DNA from: Maribacter sp. PR1
Lineage (GTDB): Bacteria > Bacteroidota > Bacteroidia > Flavobacteriales > Flavobacteriaceae
Assembly (NCBI RefSeq): GCF_028464145.1
Contig: NZ_JAQPCG010000002.1
Location: 496,001-560,000, forward strand
DNA length: 64,000 bases
Reading direction: 5' to 3'
Below are positions 17,528-24,705 of this stretch, piece by piece (the first letter of the stretch is position 1; every line of letters begins with the position of its first letter). The position numbers and the translations under genes are program-made. The notes beneath the pieces were generated by a model, which ran no database searches, was not told the DNA's origin, and worked only from the letters and a program-made list of their open reading frames with translations.

Positions 17528-18874
17528 TTAATCAAAAATCATAGTAAAAACAGTCTTTTCATCGGATACTACATTGATACTTCCTCCATGGAGTCGCATT
17601 ATTTGTTTGGAGAGACTTAATCCGATGCCTGTACCGGAATTTTTTGTAGTAAAGAAAGGAACAAAAATTTCATTAAGTAAATCAGGGGGTATTCCTGTTC
17701 CATTATCCCAAACTTGGATATACTTCTTATTCATTTCGTTAATACCGCATATGAACTTTATCATTCCATTTTCTTGGCCTTCTAACGATTGTTTGGCATT
17801 TTTGCCCAAATTTAATAGCACCTGCGATATTTGTTGTGAATCGATATAAAGTTCTAGTTCTTTGGGGTTTACTTCGACTTCTATGCTGATAGGATGGTCT
17901 TGGTTCTGTTCTTCCAACAAAAGTTTAACCCGCTCCAAAAGCTTATTAGCAGAAACGAGCTCCTTTTCAGGTTCCGGCACACTTAGGAATTTACGGTAAG
18001 ATTGTACAAAACTCATAAGGTCATTCCCTTGGTCCTTAATTACTTCCAATCCTTTTGCCGTATTTTTTATTTGGTCTTTACTAAATTCAGAATGATCTGT
18101 GAGGGTACTTCCTTTTTTGAAATAGCTTAGAATCGATTCTGAAATTGAGGTAATCGGGGTAATGGTATTCATGATTTCGTGGGTAAGCACTCGGATTAGT
18201 TTTACCCAGGAATCCGTTTCCTTTTCATCCAATTCTCGATGGATGTCATGAACAACTACCAATAATAAATCCTGTCCCTCAATGGTCAATGGAGTACATT
18301 TAAGACTTAAATCCCGCTTTCCCCTTTCATTGCCAAGCTGATATATTTTATTTTCAAAGGGCTCCAATTTTTGAAAAATTTGATAGAGTTCGTGGTCTAC
18401 CTGATTCAACTGTTTTATATGGTTCAATGGACGATAATTCAGTAATTCTTGTACTGTGGGGTTGGCAAATAGTATATGTCCTTTCGCATTAATGGTGAAA
18501 ATACCAATATCTGCCTGCCTTAATATTTCTTGATAATATTGCTCCTGTGCCTGTTTCTTTAAATGAATATCCTGTATCATGCTATTTAACATGTTTAAGC
18601 TATGATTGAGCTCTTCCAAGGATTTTACACTAAGCTTTTCGGGAAACCGAAGCGTAAAATCTTCATTTTTAATAGCATCGAAGAAATAAGCGATTTTTCG
18701 ATTTGTCTGGTTCACATAATTTATAAGTGCCGTGGTTTGGGCGATTATAATTAAAACGCCAATACCACAGGAAATATAACTTCCATTAAAGAAAAGATAG
18801 GTTGCTACGACCACTGTCAACACAATTAGGATGATGCGGAAAAACAGCTGTAAATAAATGTTACGGCTTACCAT
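17528..18874 (-). CDS. NtrY-like histidine kinase with intramembrane-type sensor
   Basis: A 448-residue kinase from ATG 18874, one base after the regulator stop; the longer frame to 18946 runs inside the regulator gene and was rejected. TM1 (about 9-29) and TM2 (36-54) are separated by only NGSYIS, so almost nothing reaches the periplasm. A HAMP-like linker, a PAS domain (about 117-150, ADIGIFTINAKGHILFANP) and the kinase core follow, with H232 in LTHEIMNTITP and GTGIGLSLSKQI in the ATPase domain. In Bacillus Bce systems, kinases of this shape sense through an FtsX-type transporter. Here the twelve-permease block is divergent from it. That functional parallel is inference. Confidence 0.8.
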   Translation of the reverse strand: MVSRNIYLQLFFRIILIVLTVVVATYLFFNGSYISCGIGVLIIIAQTTALINYVNQTNRKIAYFFDAIKNEDFTLRFPEKLSVKSLEELNHSLNMLNSMIQDIHLKKQAQEQYYQEILRQADIGIFTINAKGHILFANPTVQELLNYRPLNHIKQLNQVDHELYQIFQKLEPFENKIYQLGNERGKRDLSLKCTPLTIEGQDLLLVVVHDIHRELDEKETDSWVKLIRVLTHEIMNTITPITSISESILSYFKKGSTLTDHSEFSKDQIKNTAKGLEVIKDQGNDLMSFVQSYRKFLSVPEPEKELVSANKLLERVKLLLEEQNQDHPISIEVEVNPKELELYIDSQQISQVLLNLGKNAKQSLEGQENGMIKFICGINEMNKKYIQVWDNGTGIPPDLLNEIFVPFFTTKNSGTGIGLSLSKQIMRLHGGSINVVSDEKTVFTMIFD

Positions 18875-18875
18875 A

Positions 18876-20240
18876 TTACTTGGATGATTTTTTAAGCTTA
18901 TTGTAAAGGGTCTGCCTTGAAATGCCCAACTGTTCTGCCGCCGCACTGTAATTGCCGTCGTTTTGATTAAGGGCGTTGGTAATCATAATCAATTCCATCT
19001 CTTCCAAGGTATTTGGTCCGTTTTCTATGGATATGGAACCTTTGGATTCCAATAAAAAATCATCGGGCTTTAATACATTCCCTTCGCTCAAAATAACTGC
19101 CCTCTCCATGGTGTGGAGCAGCTCTCTTATATTTCCAGGCCAAGCATAGGCCATTAACTTATCCTGCGCTTGTTGGTTTATCCTTAATCCTTGTTTCCCA
19201 TACTTGCTGATGAACTTGTTCAAATAGAAATCAGCTAACACAAGTATGTCGTTCTCACGGTCCCTAAGCGGTGGTACTTCTACACGAATGGTGTTGATTC
19301 GATACAATAGATCTTCCCGAAACAAGCCATCGGAAACCATTTTGTCCAAATTACAATTTGTAGCACAGATAAGCCTAATATCAATTGGAATTGGTTTGTT
19401 GGAACCCACCCTAACAATAACCCGGTTCTGTATAGCGGATAATAATTTGGCTTGCATCTGGAGTGAAAGATTGCCTATTTCATCCAAGAACAAGGTTCCA
19501 CCATTGGCCGCCTCAAATTTTCCGGCCCTATCTTCCTTTGCATCGGTAAATGAGCCTTTTACATGACCAAACAATTCACTTTCGAACAAATTTTCTGAAA
19601 TGGAACCCATATCCACGGAAATAAAAACCTCATTTTGTCTTGGTGATAATTTATGCAATTCCCGGGCAATGAGCTCTTTTCCGGTTCCGTTTTCACCAGT
19701 TACCAGTACGTTAACATCTGTCTTGGCAACTTTTTGAACAAGATTTAAAACCCGATTCAAGGCCTTGGAGTTCCCTATGATGTAATTGGAGTTTTGGTTG
19801 ATTACCTGTTTAAGGTTTGTTTCCTTCTCTTTTAACTGTACGACTTCTTTTTGTGTCTTTCTTAGCTCATAGGCAGATTTTACCGTAGTTAATAACCGTT
19901 CGTTGTTCCATGGTTTAAGAATGAAGTCGGACGCACCTTCTTTTAAAGCTTCTACCGCTAGATTAATTGCACCATAGGCGGTCATCATGATTACCGAAAT
20001 ATGCGGTGCCTTTTTCTTGATTTCCCGGAGCCAATACAATCCTTCGTTTCCGGTATTTACACCGGCGGAAAAGTTCATGTCCAACAGAATTATGTCGAAA
20101 GAGCTAAAATTGGGAAAGGAAGAAATTTGGTTGGGGTTTGAGATTGTTTGCACACTCTTATATTCAAACTGTAATAAGATTTCCAAAGCGCTTAGGACAC
20201 TTTTATTGTCGTCTATGACTAATATTTTTGCATCTACCAT
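18876..20240 (-). CDS. NtrC-family sigma-54-dependent response regulator
   Basis: A 454-residue activator. The receiver domain (1-120) has D10/D11, phosphoacceptor D54 and K109. The AAA+ domain (about 150-385) has Walker A GENGTGKE (182-189), the sigma-54-contacting loop GSFTDA (229-234, in place of GAFTGA) and Walker B TLFLDE (249-254). A Fis-type helix-turn-helix ends the protein (about 415-452, NYSAAAEQLGISRQTLYNKL). It is first in an operon with the kinase and divergent from the transporter block. Five paired palindromes in front of -24/-12 elements in this window are its likely targets, including the pair in its own upstream gap. Confidence 0.88.
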   Translation of the reverse strand: MVDAKILVIDDNKSVLSALEILLQFEYKSVQTISNPNQISSFPNFSSFDIILLDMNFSAGVNTGNEGLYWLREIKKKAPHISVIMMTAYGAINLAVEALKEGASDFILKPWNNERLLTTVKSAYELRKTQKEVVQLKEKETNLKQVINQNSNYIIGNSKALNRVLNLVQKVAKTDVNVLVTGENGTGKELIARELHKLSPRQNEVFISVDMGSISENLFESELFGHVKGSFTDAKEDRAGKFEAANGGTLFLDEIGNLSLQMQAKLLSAIQNRVIVRVGSNKPIPIDIRLICATNCNLDKMVSDGLFREDLLYRINTIRVEVPPLRDRENDILVLADFYLNKFISKYGKQGLRINQQAQDKLMAYAWPGNIRELLHTMERAVILSEGNVLKPDDFLLESKGSISIENGPNTLEEMELIMITNALNQNDGNYSAAAEQLGISRQTLYNKLKKSSK

Positions 20241-20305
20241 AAAACTATAGCATTACCTATTGATTGAGTTAAAGCTACAAATTGACTTGAATACTTTTTT
20301 ATAAG

Positions 20306-20344
20306 TGTCAAATTATTTTACAATATCTGTACAAGTATTTTACA
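20306..20344 (+). promoter_or_regulatory. Paired 17-bp activator palindromes, site A
   Basis: TGTCAAATTATTTTACA (20306-20322) and TGTACAAGTATTTTACA (20328-20344) are imperfect dyads of the form TGT-N11-ACA with centres 22 bp apart. They lie between the NtrC-type gene and the first transporter unit. The inner centre is 73 bp before the GG of the -24 element, about one helical turn more than at sites B-E. They may also control the divergent regulator gene. Confidence 0.75.
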
Positions 20345-20407
20345 GTGGTTTTCAATTTTCATTCTTGAATTTGATATAAAATACTGAATTACAGTTTTTT
20401 AAGATTG

Positions 20408-20423
20408 TGGCATGTAAATAGTA
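20408..20423 (+). promoter_or_regulatory. Sigma-54-like -24/-12 promoter A
   Basis: TGGCATG-N4-TAGTA resembles the consensus TGGCACG-N4-TTGCW. GG and the -12 dinucleotide are 10 bases apart as required, but the latter is GT instead of GC. Transcription would start near 20433, 15-20 bases before the TolC-like ATG. An 8-bp inverted repeat (AATAGTAT at 20417-20424, ATACTATT at 20435-20442) overlaps the -12 and start regions. Confidence 0.6.
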
Positions 20424-20450
20424 TTAAGAATGGCATACTATTAAAAAAAT

Positions 20451-21797
20451 ATGACGCATAAATTTAAAATAGCACTATTTGTACTTCTTATGATAGGAGT
20501 AAACGTATGGGCCCAAGAAAAATGGTCGTTGGATGAATGTGTATCCTATGCGCTGGAAAATAACTTACAGCTAAACGATTTTAAATACACCAATCAATCC
20601 AATAAGGAAACCTATGCTCAGTCCATAAGAAACTTACTTCCCTCGATTAACGCCAGTTCAGATTATTTCATCAATTCGGGTCGGGCGGAAGATCCTAATA
20701 CCGGAACTTTTGTAACCCAAGATTTCTTTAGGAATAATTACTCCTTGGAATCTTCGATCGATTTATTTCAGGGATTCCAAAAAATAAATTCAATTAAAGC
20801 CTCAAAGTTTTTGTACAAAGCTACTAAGGAGGAGGTATTACAACAGAAATTTCTATTGGCCTTTAGAGTGATGCAAGCTTTTTATGATATCCAATTTTTT
20901 CAGGGTTTGGTCACTATATCTCAAGAACAGTTAGCCGTTTCAAAATCCAATTATGAATTGGTGAACAAACAAATTGAACTGGGCTTAAAAGCGGGCGCCG
21001 ACTTATATGAGGCCGAGTCCTTATTGCTTACGGATGAATTGAATCTTACCCAAAGCAAGAATCAGTTAGCAGCGGCCAAGCTTGCCCTAATTCAAGAGAT
21101 GAATTTAGAAGGGACCTCGCAAATAAACATTCAAGAACAATTGACAGATATAGGTAATGATATTGGTGGGGAAGAAATACAATCGGACTCTATTTATACC
21201 TTTGCCCGTGATTTTTTGCCTTTGATCAAGGCACAAGAATTAAGGGCGAAAGCTGCCAAAAAACAGGTTGCTGTATCCCGTGGGCGATTGTACCCTTCAC
21301 TAACACTTTTTGCCGGTGTTGGGACCGGTTATTTTGAAACCAGAACTGATAGCTTGGGAAGTACTTTGCCATTTCGAGATCAGTTTAGAGACAATACCAA
21401 TCAATATATTGGGGTAAGTTTAAACGTACCTATAAGCAATGGGTGGTCCGCAAGATCAAGAATTAAACAATCCAAGATTGAAAAATTGAGAGCGGAAAAT
21501 AATTTAAAAACACAGGAACAAGTACTTTTCCAGACCATACAACAATTGGTGCAAGATCATAATTCCCTGTTGGTGGAGTTGGAACAAAGTGATCAAAAAG
21601 TTAAAGCACAAAACTTGGCATTTAACATTGCCCAGAAACGTTATGAAAAGGGTCTGATAAACGCATTGGAATTGTTCACGGCAAAAAATTTATTTGCCAG
21701 TGCACAAAATGAAAACTTGCAAGTAAGGCTAAGATCGGAGATTAATAAGAGTACCATAGATTTTTACAAGGGACTCCCTGTATTTAACATAAACTAA
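20451..21797 (+). CDS. TolC-family outer-membrane efflux protein
   Basis: A 448-residue outer-membrane factor. A signal peptide ends at NVWAQ (about residue 22), followed by EKWSLDECVSYALENN, the standard start of Bacteroidetes TolC-like proteins. Two outer-membrane efflux protein repeats with long Gln/Glu/Leu-rich helices form the periplasmic alpha-barrel; the second repeat contains QKRYEKGLINALELFTAKN. It should form the exit duct of a tripartite pump with the adaptor 20 bases downstream. It is the only outer-membrane channel seen for the whole permease block and is the first gene of unit A. Confidence 0.88.
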   Translation: MTHKFKIALFVLLMIGVNVWAQEKWSLDECVSYALENNLQLNDFKYTNQSNKETYAQSIRNLLPSINASSDYFINSGRAEDPNTGTFVTQDFFRNNYSLESSIDLFQGFQKINSIKASKFLYKATKEEVLQQKFLLAFRVMQAFYDIQFFQGLVTISQEQLAVSKSNYELVNKQIELGLKAGADLYEAESLLLTDELNLTQSKNQLAAAKLALIQEMNLEGTSQINIQEQLTDIGNDIGGEEIQSDSIYTFARDFLPLIKAQELRAKAAKKQVAVSRGRLYPSLTLFAGVGTGYFETRTDSLGSTLPFRDQFRDNTNQYIGVSLNVPISNGWSARSRIKQSKIEKLRAENNLKTQEQVLFQTIQQLVQDHNSLLVELEQSDQKVKAQNLAFNIAQKRYEKGLINALELFTAKNLFASAQNENLQVRLRSEINKSTIDFYKGLPVFNIN

Positions 21798-21817
21798 TAA
21801 AAAGATTAGAAAATAGA

Positions 21818-23068
21818 ATGGATATACAATTAGAAAAGAAAAAAGGATTACGACCCAAACATTACGGGTATATAGCATTGGGTATATTATTGCTCTTCGT
21901 AGGATATCAACTACTTTTTGCAACTTCGGTTTCAACTTTTAGGACTGAAAAAGACAAGTTGTCCATTGCTGAAGTTTCGCAAGGTAAGTTTGATGATTAC
22001 ATCACCATCAATGGTAATGTTGCACCCATCACAACCATTTACATGGATGCCTATGAAGGAGGACGGGTTACCGAAAAATTAATAGAGGAAGGAGCCATGG
22101 TGAAAAAGGGAGATATTATCCTAAAGTTGGAGAATATGAACCTTTATGAACAAATATTGGCTAGTGAAAGTAATTTGGCATTGAAACAAAATGATCTGCG
22201 TTCCACAAAATTAACTTTTGATTCGCGTCAAGTTGAGGGAAGACGTTCCTTGGCAACGGCCAGTACGGATTTGCAACGCCTAAAAAGAAACTTTGAGCAG
22301 AACAAGGCCCTTTATGACGAAGAATTGATTTCTCAAGAGGAATATCAGCTTTCAAAGGAAAACTATGAACTATCCAAAAAACAATATGAGATCGTTAAGG
22401 TACAGACAGAGAACGACAATGAGTTGAGAGAAAAATCCTTACCTGTATTGGAGGCTGATTTAAATCGTATGCAAAAGACCTTGGGTATGGTGTATCAGCG
22501 TCTGGACCATTTAAATGTACGTGCCCCCGCAGATGGCCAATTGGGTTTTTTGGATGCAGAAATAGGTCAGAATATTTCTCAAGGTCAACGTATAGGACAG
22601 ATCAATGTGCTTACCGATTATAAAATTGAAGCGGATATAGACGAACATTATATTGATCGTGTAAAAAGGGATTTGAGTGCTATTTTGGAACGTAATGGAA
22701 ATGAATTCCCATTACGGGTAAGGAAAGTTTATCCCGAGGTCAGAAACGGAAGGTTTAGGGTAGACTTGGTCTTTAATGACAATAAACCTGAAACAATACG
22801 TACAGGTCAGAGCTATAATATCAGATTACAATTGGGAGAATCCAGTGATGCCTTATTGGTGCCAAAAGGTAGTTTCTTCCAAAGTACAGGTGGCCAGTGG
22901 ATATTTGTTGTTGGCCCAGATGGAGGAGAGGCACTAAAGAGACCCATCAGAATAGGAAAACAAAATTCTCGCTATTATGAGGTTTTAGAAGGATTGGATG
23001 CTGGGGAAAAAGTAATAACCAGTAATTATGACAGCTTTGGAGAAGCTGAAAGAATCGTATTAAAATAA
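21818..23068 (+). CDS. HlyD/MacA-like periplasmic adaptor
   Basis: A 416-residue membrane fusion protein. One N-terminal helix (about 17-35) anchors it in the inner membrane. Residues about 60-100 begin the lipoyl-like barrel (YEGGRVTEKLIEEGAMVKKGDIILKLEN). A long coiled-coil hairpin (about 105-220) ends at LNVRAPADGQLG, which closes the lipoyl domain, and beta-barrel and membrane-proximal domains follow. It bridges the TolC-like channel and an FtsX-type permease, as in MacAB-TolC. It is the only adaptor in the block, so the twelve permeases must share it or work without one. Confidence 0.88.
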   Translation: MDIQLEKKKGLRPKHYGYIALGILLLFVGYQLLFATSVSTFRTEKDKLSIAEVSQGKFDDYITINGNVAPITTIYMDAYEGGRVTEKLIEEGAMVKKGDIILKLENMNLYEQILASESNLALKQNDLRSTKLTFDSRQVEGRRSLATASTDLQRLKRNFEQNKALYDEELISQEEYQLSKENYELSKKQYEIVKVQTENDNELREKSLPVLEADLNRMQKTLGMVYQRLDHLNVRAPADGQLGFLDAEIGQNISQGQRIGQINVLTDYKIEADIDEHYIDRVKRDLSAILERNGNEFPLRVRKVYPEVRNGRFRVDLVFNDNKPETIRTGQSYNIRLQLGESSDALLVPKGSFFQSTGGQWIFVVGPDGGEALKRPIRIGKQNSRYYEVLEGLDAGEKVITSNYDSFGEAERIVLK

Positions 23069-23080
23069 AGAAAAACTGTC

Positions 23081-23101
23081 ACATTCAGATGTACTGGATG
23101 T
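23081..23101 (+). other. Stem-loop between adaptor and ATPase genes
   Basis: ACATTCAG (23081-23088) can pair with CTGGATGT (23094-23101) around a 5-base loop, with one G-U pair. There is no T-run, so it is not a classic terminator. It could affect processing or relative expression of the genes on either side. Confidence 0.35.
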
Positions 23102-23133
23102 CATTATAACAATCAATTTAATCAAAAGTAGAG

Positions 23134-23829
23134 ATGATAACTATTAAGAATTTAAAAAAGAGCTTCAGGACCGAGGAGGTAGAGACCTTGGCTTTAAATA
23201 ATGTAAACCTTAAGGTGGAAGATGGTGAATTTGTCGCCATAATGGGACCCTCTGGCTGTGGGAAGTCCACCTTATTGAACATAGTAGGTATGTTGGACAA
23301 TCCTACGGAAGGAAGCTACAATTTTGCCGGTCATGAAGTTGGCGGGCTTAAGGAAAGCCAACGTACCCAATTGCGAAAGGGAAATCTAGGTTTCGTATTC
23401 CAAAGCTTTAACCTTATCGATGAGCTAACGGTCTACGAAAATGTGGAACTACCACTCATCTATCTAAAAATGGGAAAGAGTGAGCGAAAGGAAAAAGTAA
23501 TGAAGGTGCTGGAACGTATGAAAATCGCACATCGAGAGAAACACTTTCCGCAGCAATTATCCGGTGGGCAACAGCAACGTGTTGCTATTTCCAGAGCGGT
23601 GGTGACCAATCCAAAGTTAATTCTTGCGGATGAGCCAACGGGTAATTTGGATTCCAAAAATGGAATCGAAGTTATGAACCTATTGACGGAATTGAACCAA
23701 GAAGGAACTACAATCGTAATGGTTACGCACTCTGATCGAGATTCACATTACGCGCATAGAGTGGTGAATCTGTTCGACGGACAAATCGTAACAGAGAGTC
23801 AAAATAGGGCTATAGGGGCCATGATGTAA
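23134..23829 (+). CDS. MacB/LolD-type ABC transporter ATPase (first)
   Basis: A 231-residue stand-alone nucleotide-binding protein. It has Walker A GPSGCGKST (38-46), Q-loop FVFQSFNL (88-95), signature LSGGQQQRVAISRA (142-155), Walker B LILADE (162-167), D-loop NLDS and switch His H199. All catalytic elements are intact. In the LolD/MacB/FtsE group such an ATPase pairs with FtsX-type permeases. It precedes the first permease by two genes and may energise several of the twelve. Confidence 0.92.
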   Translation: MITIKNLKKSFRTEEVETLALNNVNLKVEDGEFVAIMGPSGCGKSTLLNIVGMLDNPTEGSYNFAGHEVGGLKESQRTQLRKGNLGFVFQSFNLIDELTVYENVELPLIYLKMGKSERKEKVMKVLERMKIAHREKHFPQQLSGGQQQRVAISRAVVTNPKLILADEPTGNLDSKNGIEVMNLLTELNQEGTTIVMVTHSDRDSHYAHRVVNLFDGQIVTESQNRAIGAMM

Positions 23830-23928
23830 AAGGAGTTTATTCACTTACCCTAAGCAAGACCATTGAGCGTTGTAAAAATGGTTTCTAGGGTTCAATCAAA
23901 AATCAAGCAAATCAAAAAAAGAACAGTC

Positions 23929-24690
23929 ATGAAAACAATTATACAGATAATTCAAAAAAAACTATTCATCACAGTTTTTTTGTTTCTTTCGACAATGGTC
24001 TTTGGCCAGCTCAAAAATATAGGGACGGACTCTTTTGAGAAGGTCATTGTAAGTCCACACATAGCAGTAACCTTTGTGGAGGGCAGTACCGAATCCGTTA
24101 CCATTCATACCAGTACGGAACCTCTTGACAAATTGAATATTGAAGTGGTCGGCTCAACCCTAAGATTATATCTAGACGGCGCCAAGACGTACACAGACAG
24201 CAAAAAAGTAAAAGGTGATCATTATGATTATAAAAAGCCCATTTATAAAGGAACTGTAGTAACGGCCACTGTTACCTATAAAACGTTAAAAGAACTTTCT
24301 CTCCGTGGTGAGGAAAAGTTTGTTTGTGAAAGCCCTTTATCCGGCAAGGAATTTAAACTTAAGGTCTATGGCGAGTCCCAAATTTATATGAACAGCGTGG
24401 ATTTCGATAATTTGACCACCACCATCTATGGTGAAAGCTATATTGAATTAAAAAATGGAACAGTTAAGCGTCAAAAAATTACGGCTTATGGTGAAACGAC
24501 GGTCAATGCTTTGGGCGTGGATAGCGACGAGGTTAAAGTTGTGGCCTACGGTGAAGGTAGCTATAGAATAGCTGTGAATGATAGATTAAAAGTAACCGCG
24601 TACGGTGAAGCGACCATTGCGTATCAGGGTTCCCCCCAAGTAAGCAAAGGCATAGTAATCGGCGAAGCCAAAATATCCCCAATCGATTAG
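23929..24690 (+). CDS. Exported head-GIN (DUF2807-like) protein with YGE repeat ladder
   Basis: A 253-residue exported protein from ATG 23929; the open frame back to 23863 begins with TTG and lacks a good signal peptide. The signal peptide ends at MVFGQ. The mature part starts FEKVIVSPHIAVTFVEGSTESVTIH, the head-GIN/auto-transporter adhesin-like opening. It then carries about seven repeats of roughly 20 residues centred on (Y/I)GE: RGEEKF, YGESQI, YGESYI, YGETTV, YGEGSY, YGEATI, IGEAKI. This predicts a beta-solenoid with stacked Gly-Glu turns. It lies between the ATPase and the first permease, suggesting an envelope-side accessory role; its function is unknown. Confidence 0.75.
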   Translation: MKTIIQIIQKKLFITVFLFLSTMVFGQLKNIGTDSFEKVIVSPHIAVTFVEGSTESVTIHTSTEPLDKLNIEVVGSTLRLYLDGAKTYTDSKKVKGDHYDYKKPIYKGTVVTATVTYKTLKELSLRGEEKFVCESPLSGKEFKLKVYGESQIYMNSVDFDNLTTTIYGESYIELKNGTVKRQKITAYGETTVNALGVDSDEVKVVAYGEGSYRIAVNDRLKVTAYGEATIAYQGSPQVSKGIVIGEAKISPID

Positions 24691-24705
24691 TCATAGGAGG
24701 AAATC

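Noticed and set aside
18875-18946. 24-residue N-terminal extension of the NtrY-like kinase
   Set aside because: It lies inside the regulator gene in another frame; ATG 18874 gives the membrane helix directly and the usual tight operon spacing.
18876-20240. Nitrogen regulation by NtrC/NtrB
   Set aside because: No nitrogen-assimilation genes are near, and the candidate binding sites all lie before transporter units; NtrC here denotes the family only.
20451-23829. Classical MacAB-TolC operon
   Set aside because: MacB has a fused ATPase and 4 TM helices; here the ATPase is separate and the permeases have 8 predicted helices and two periplasmic cores.
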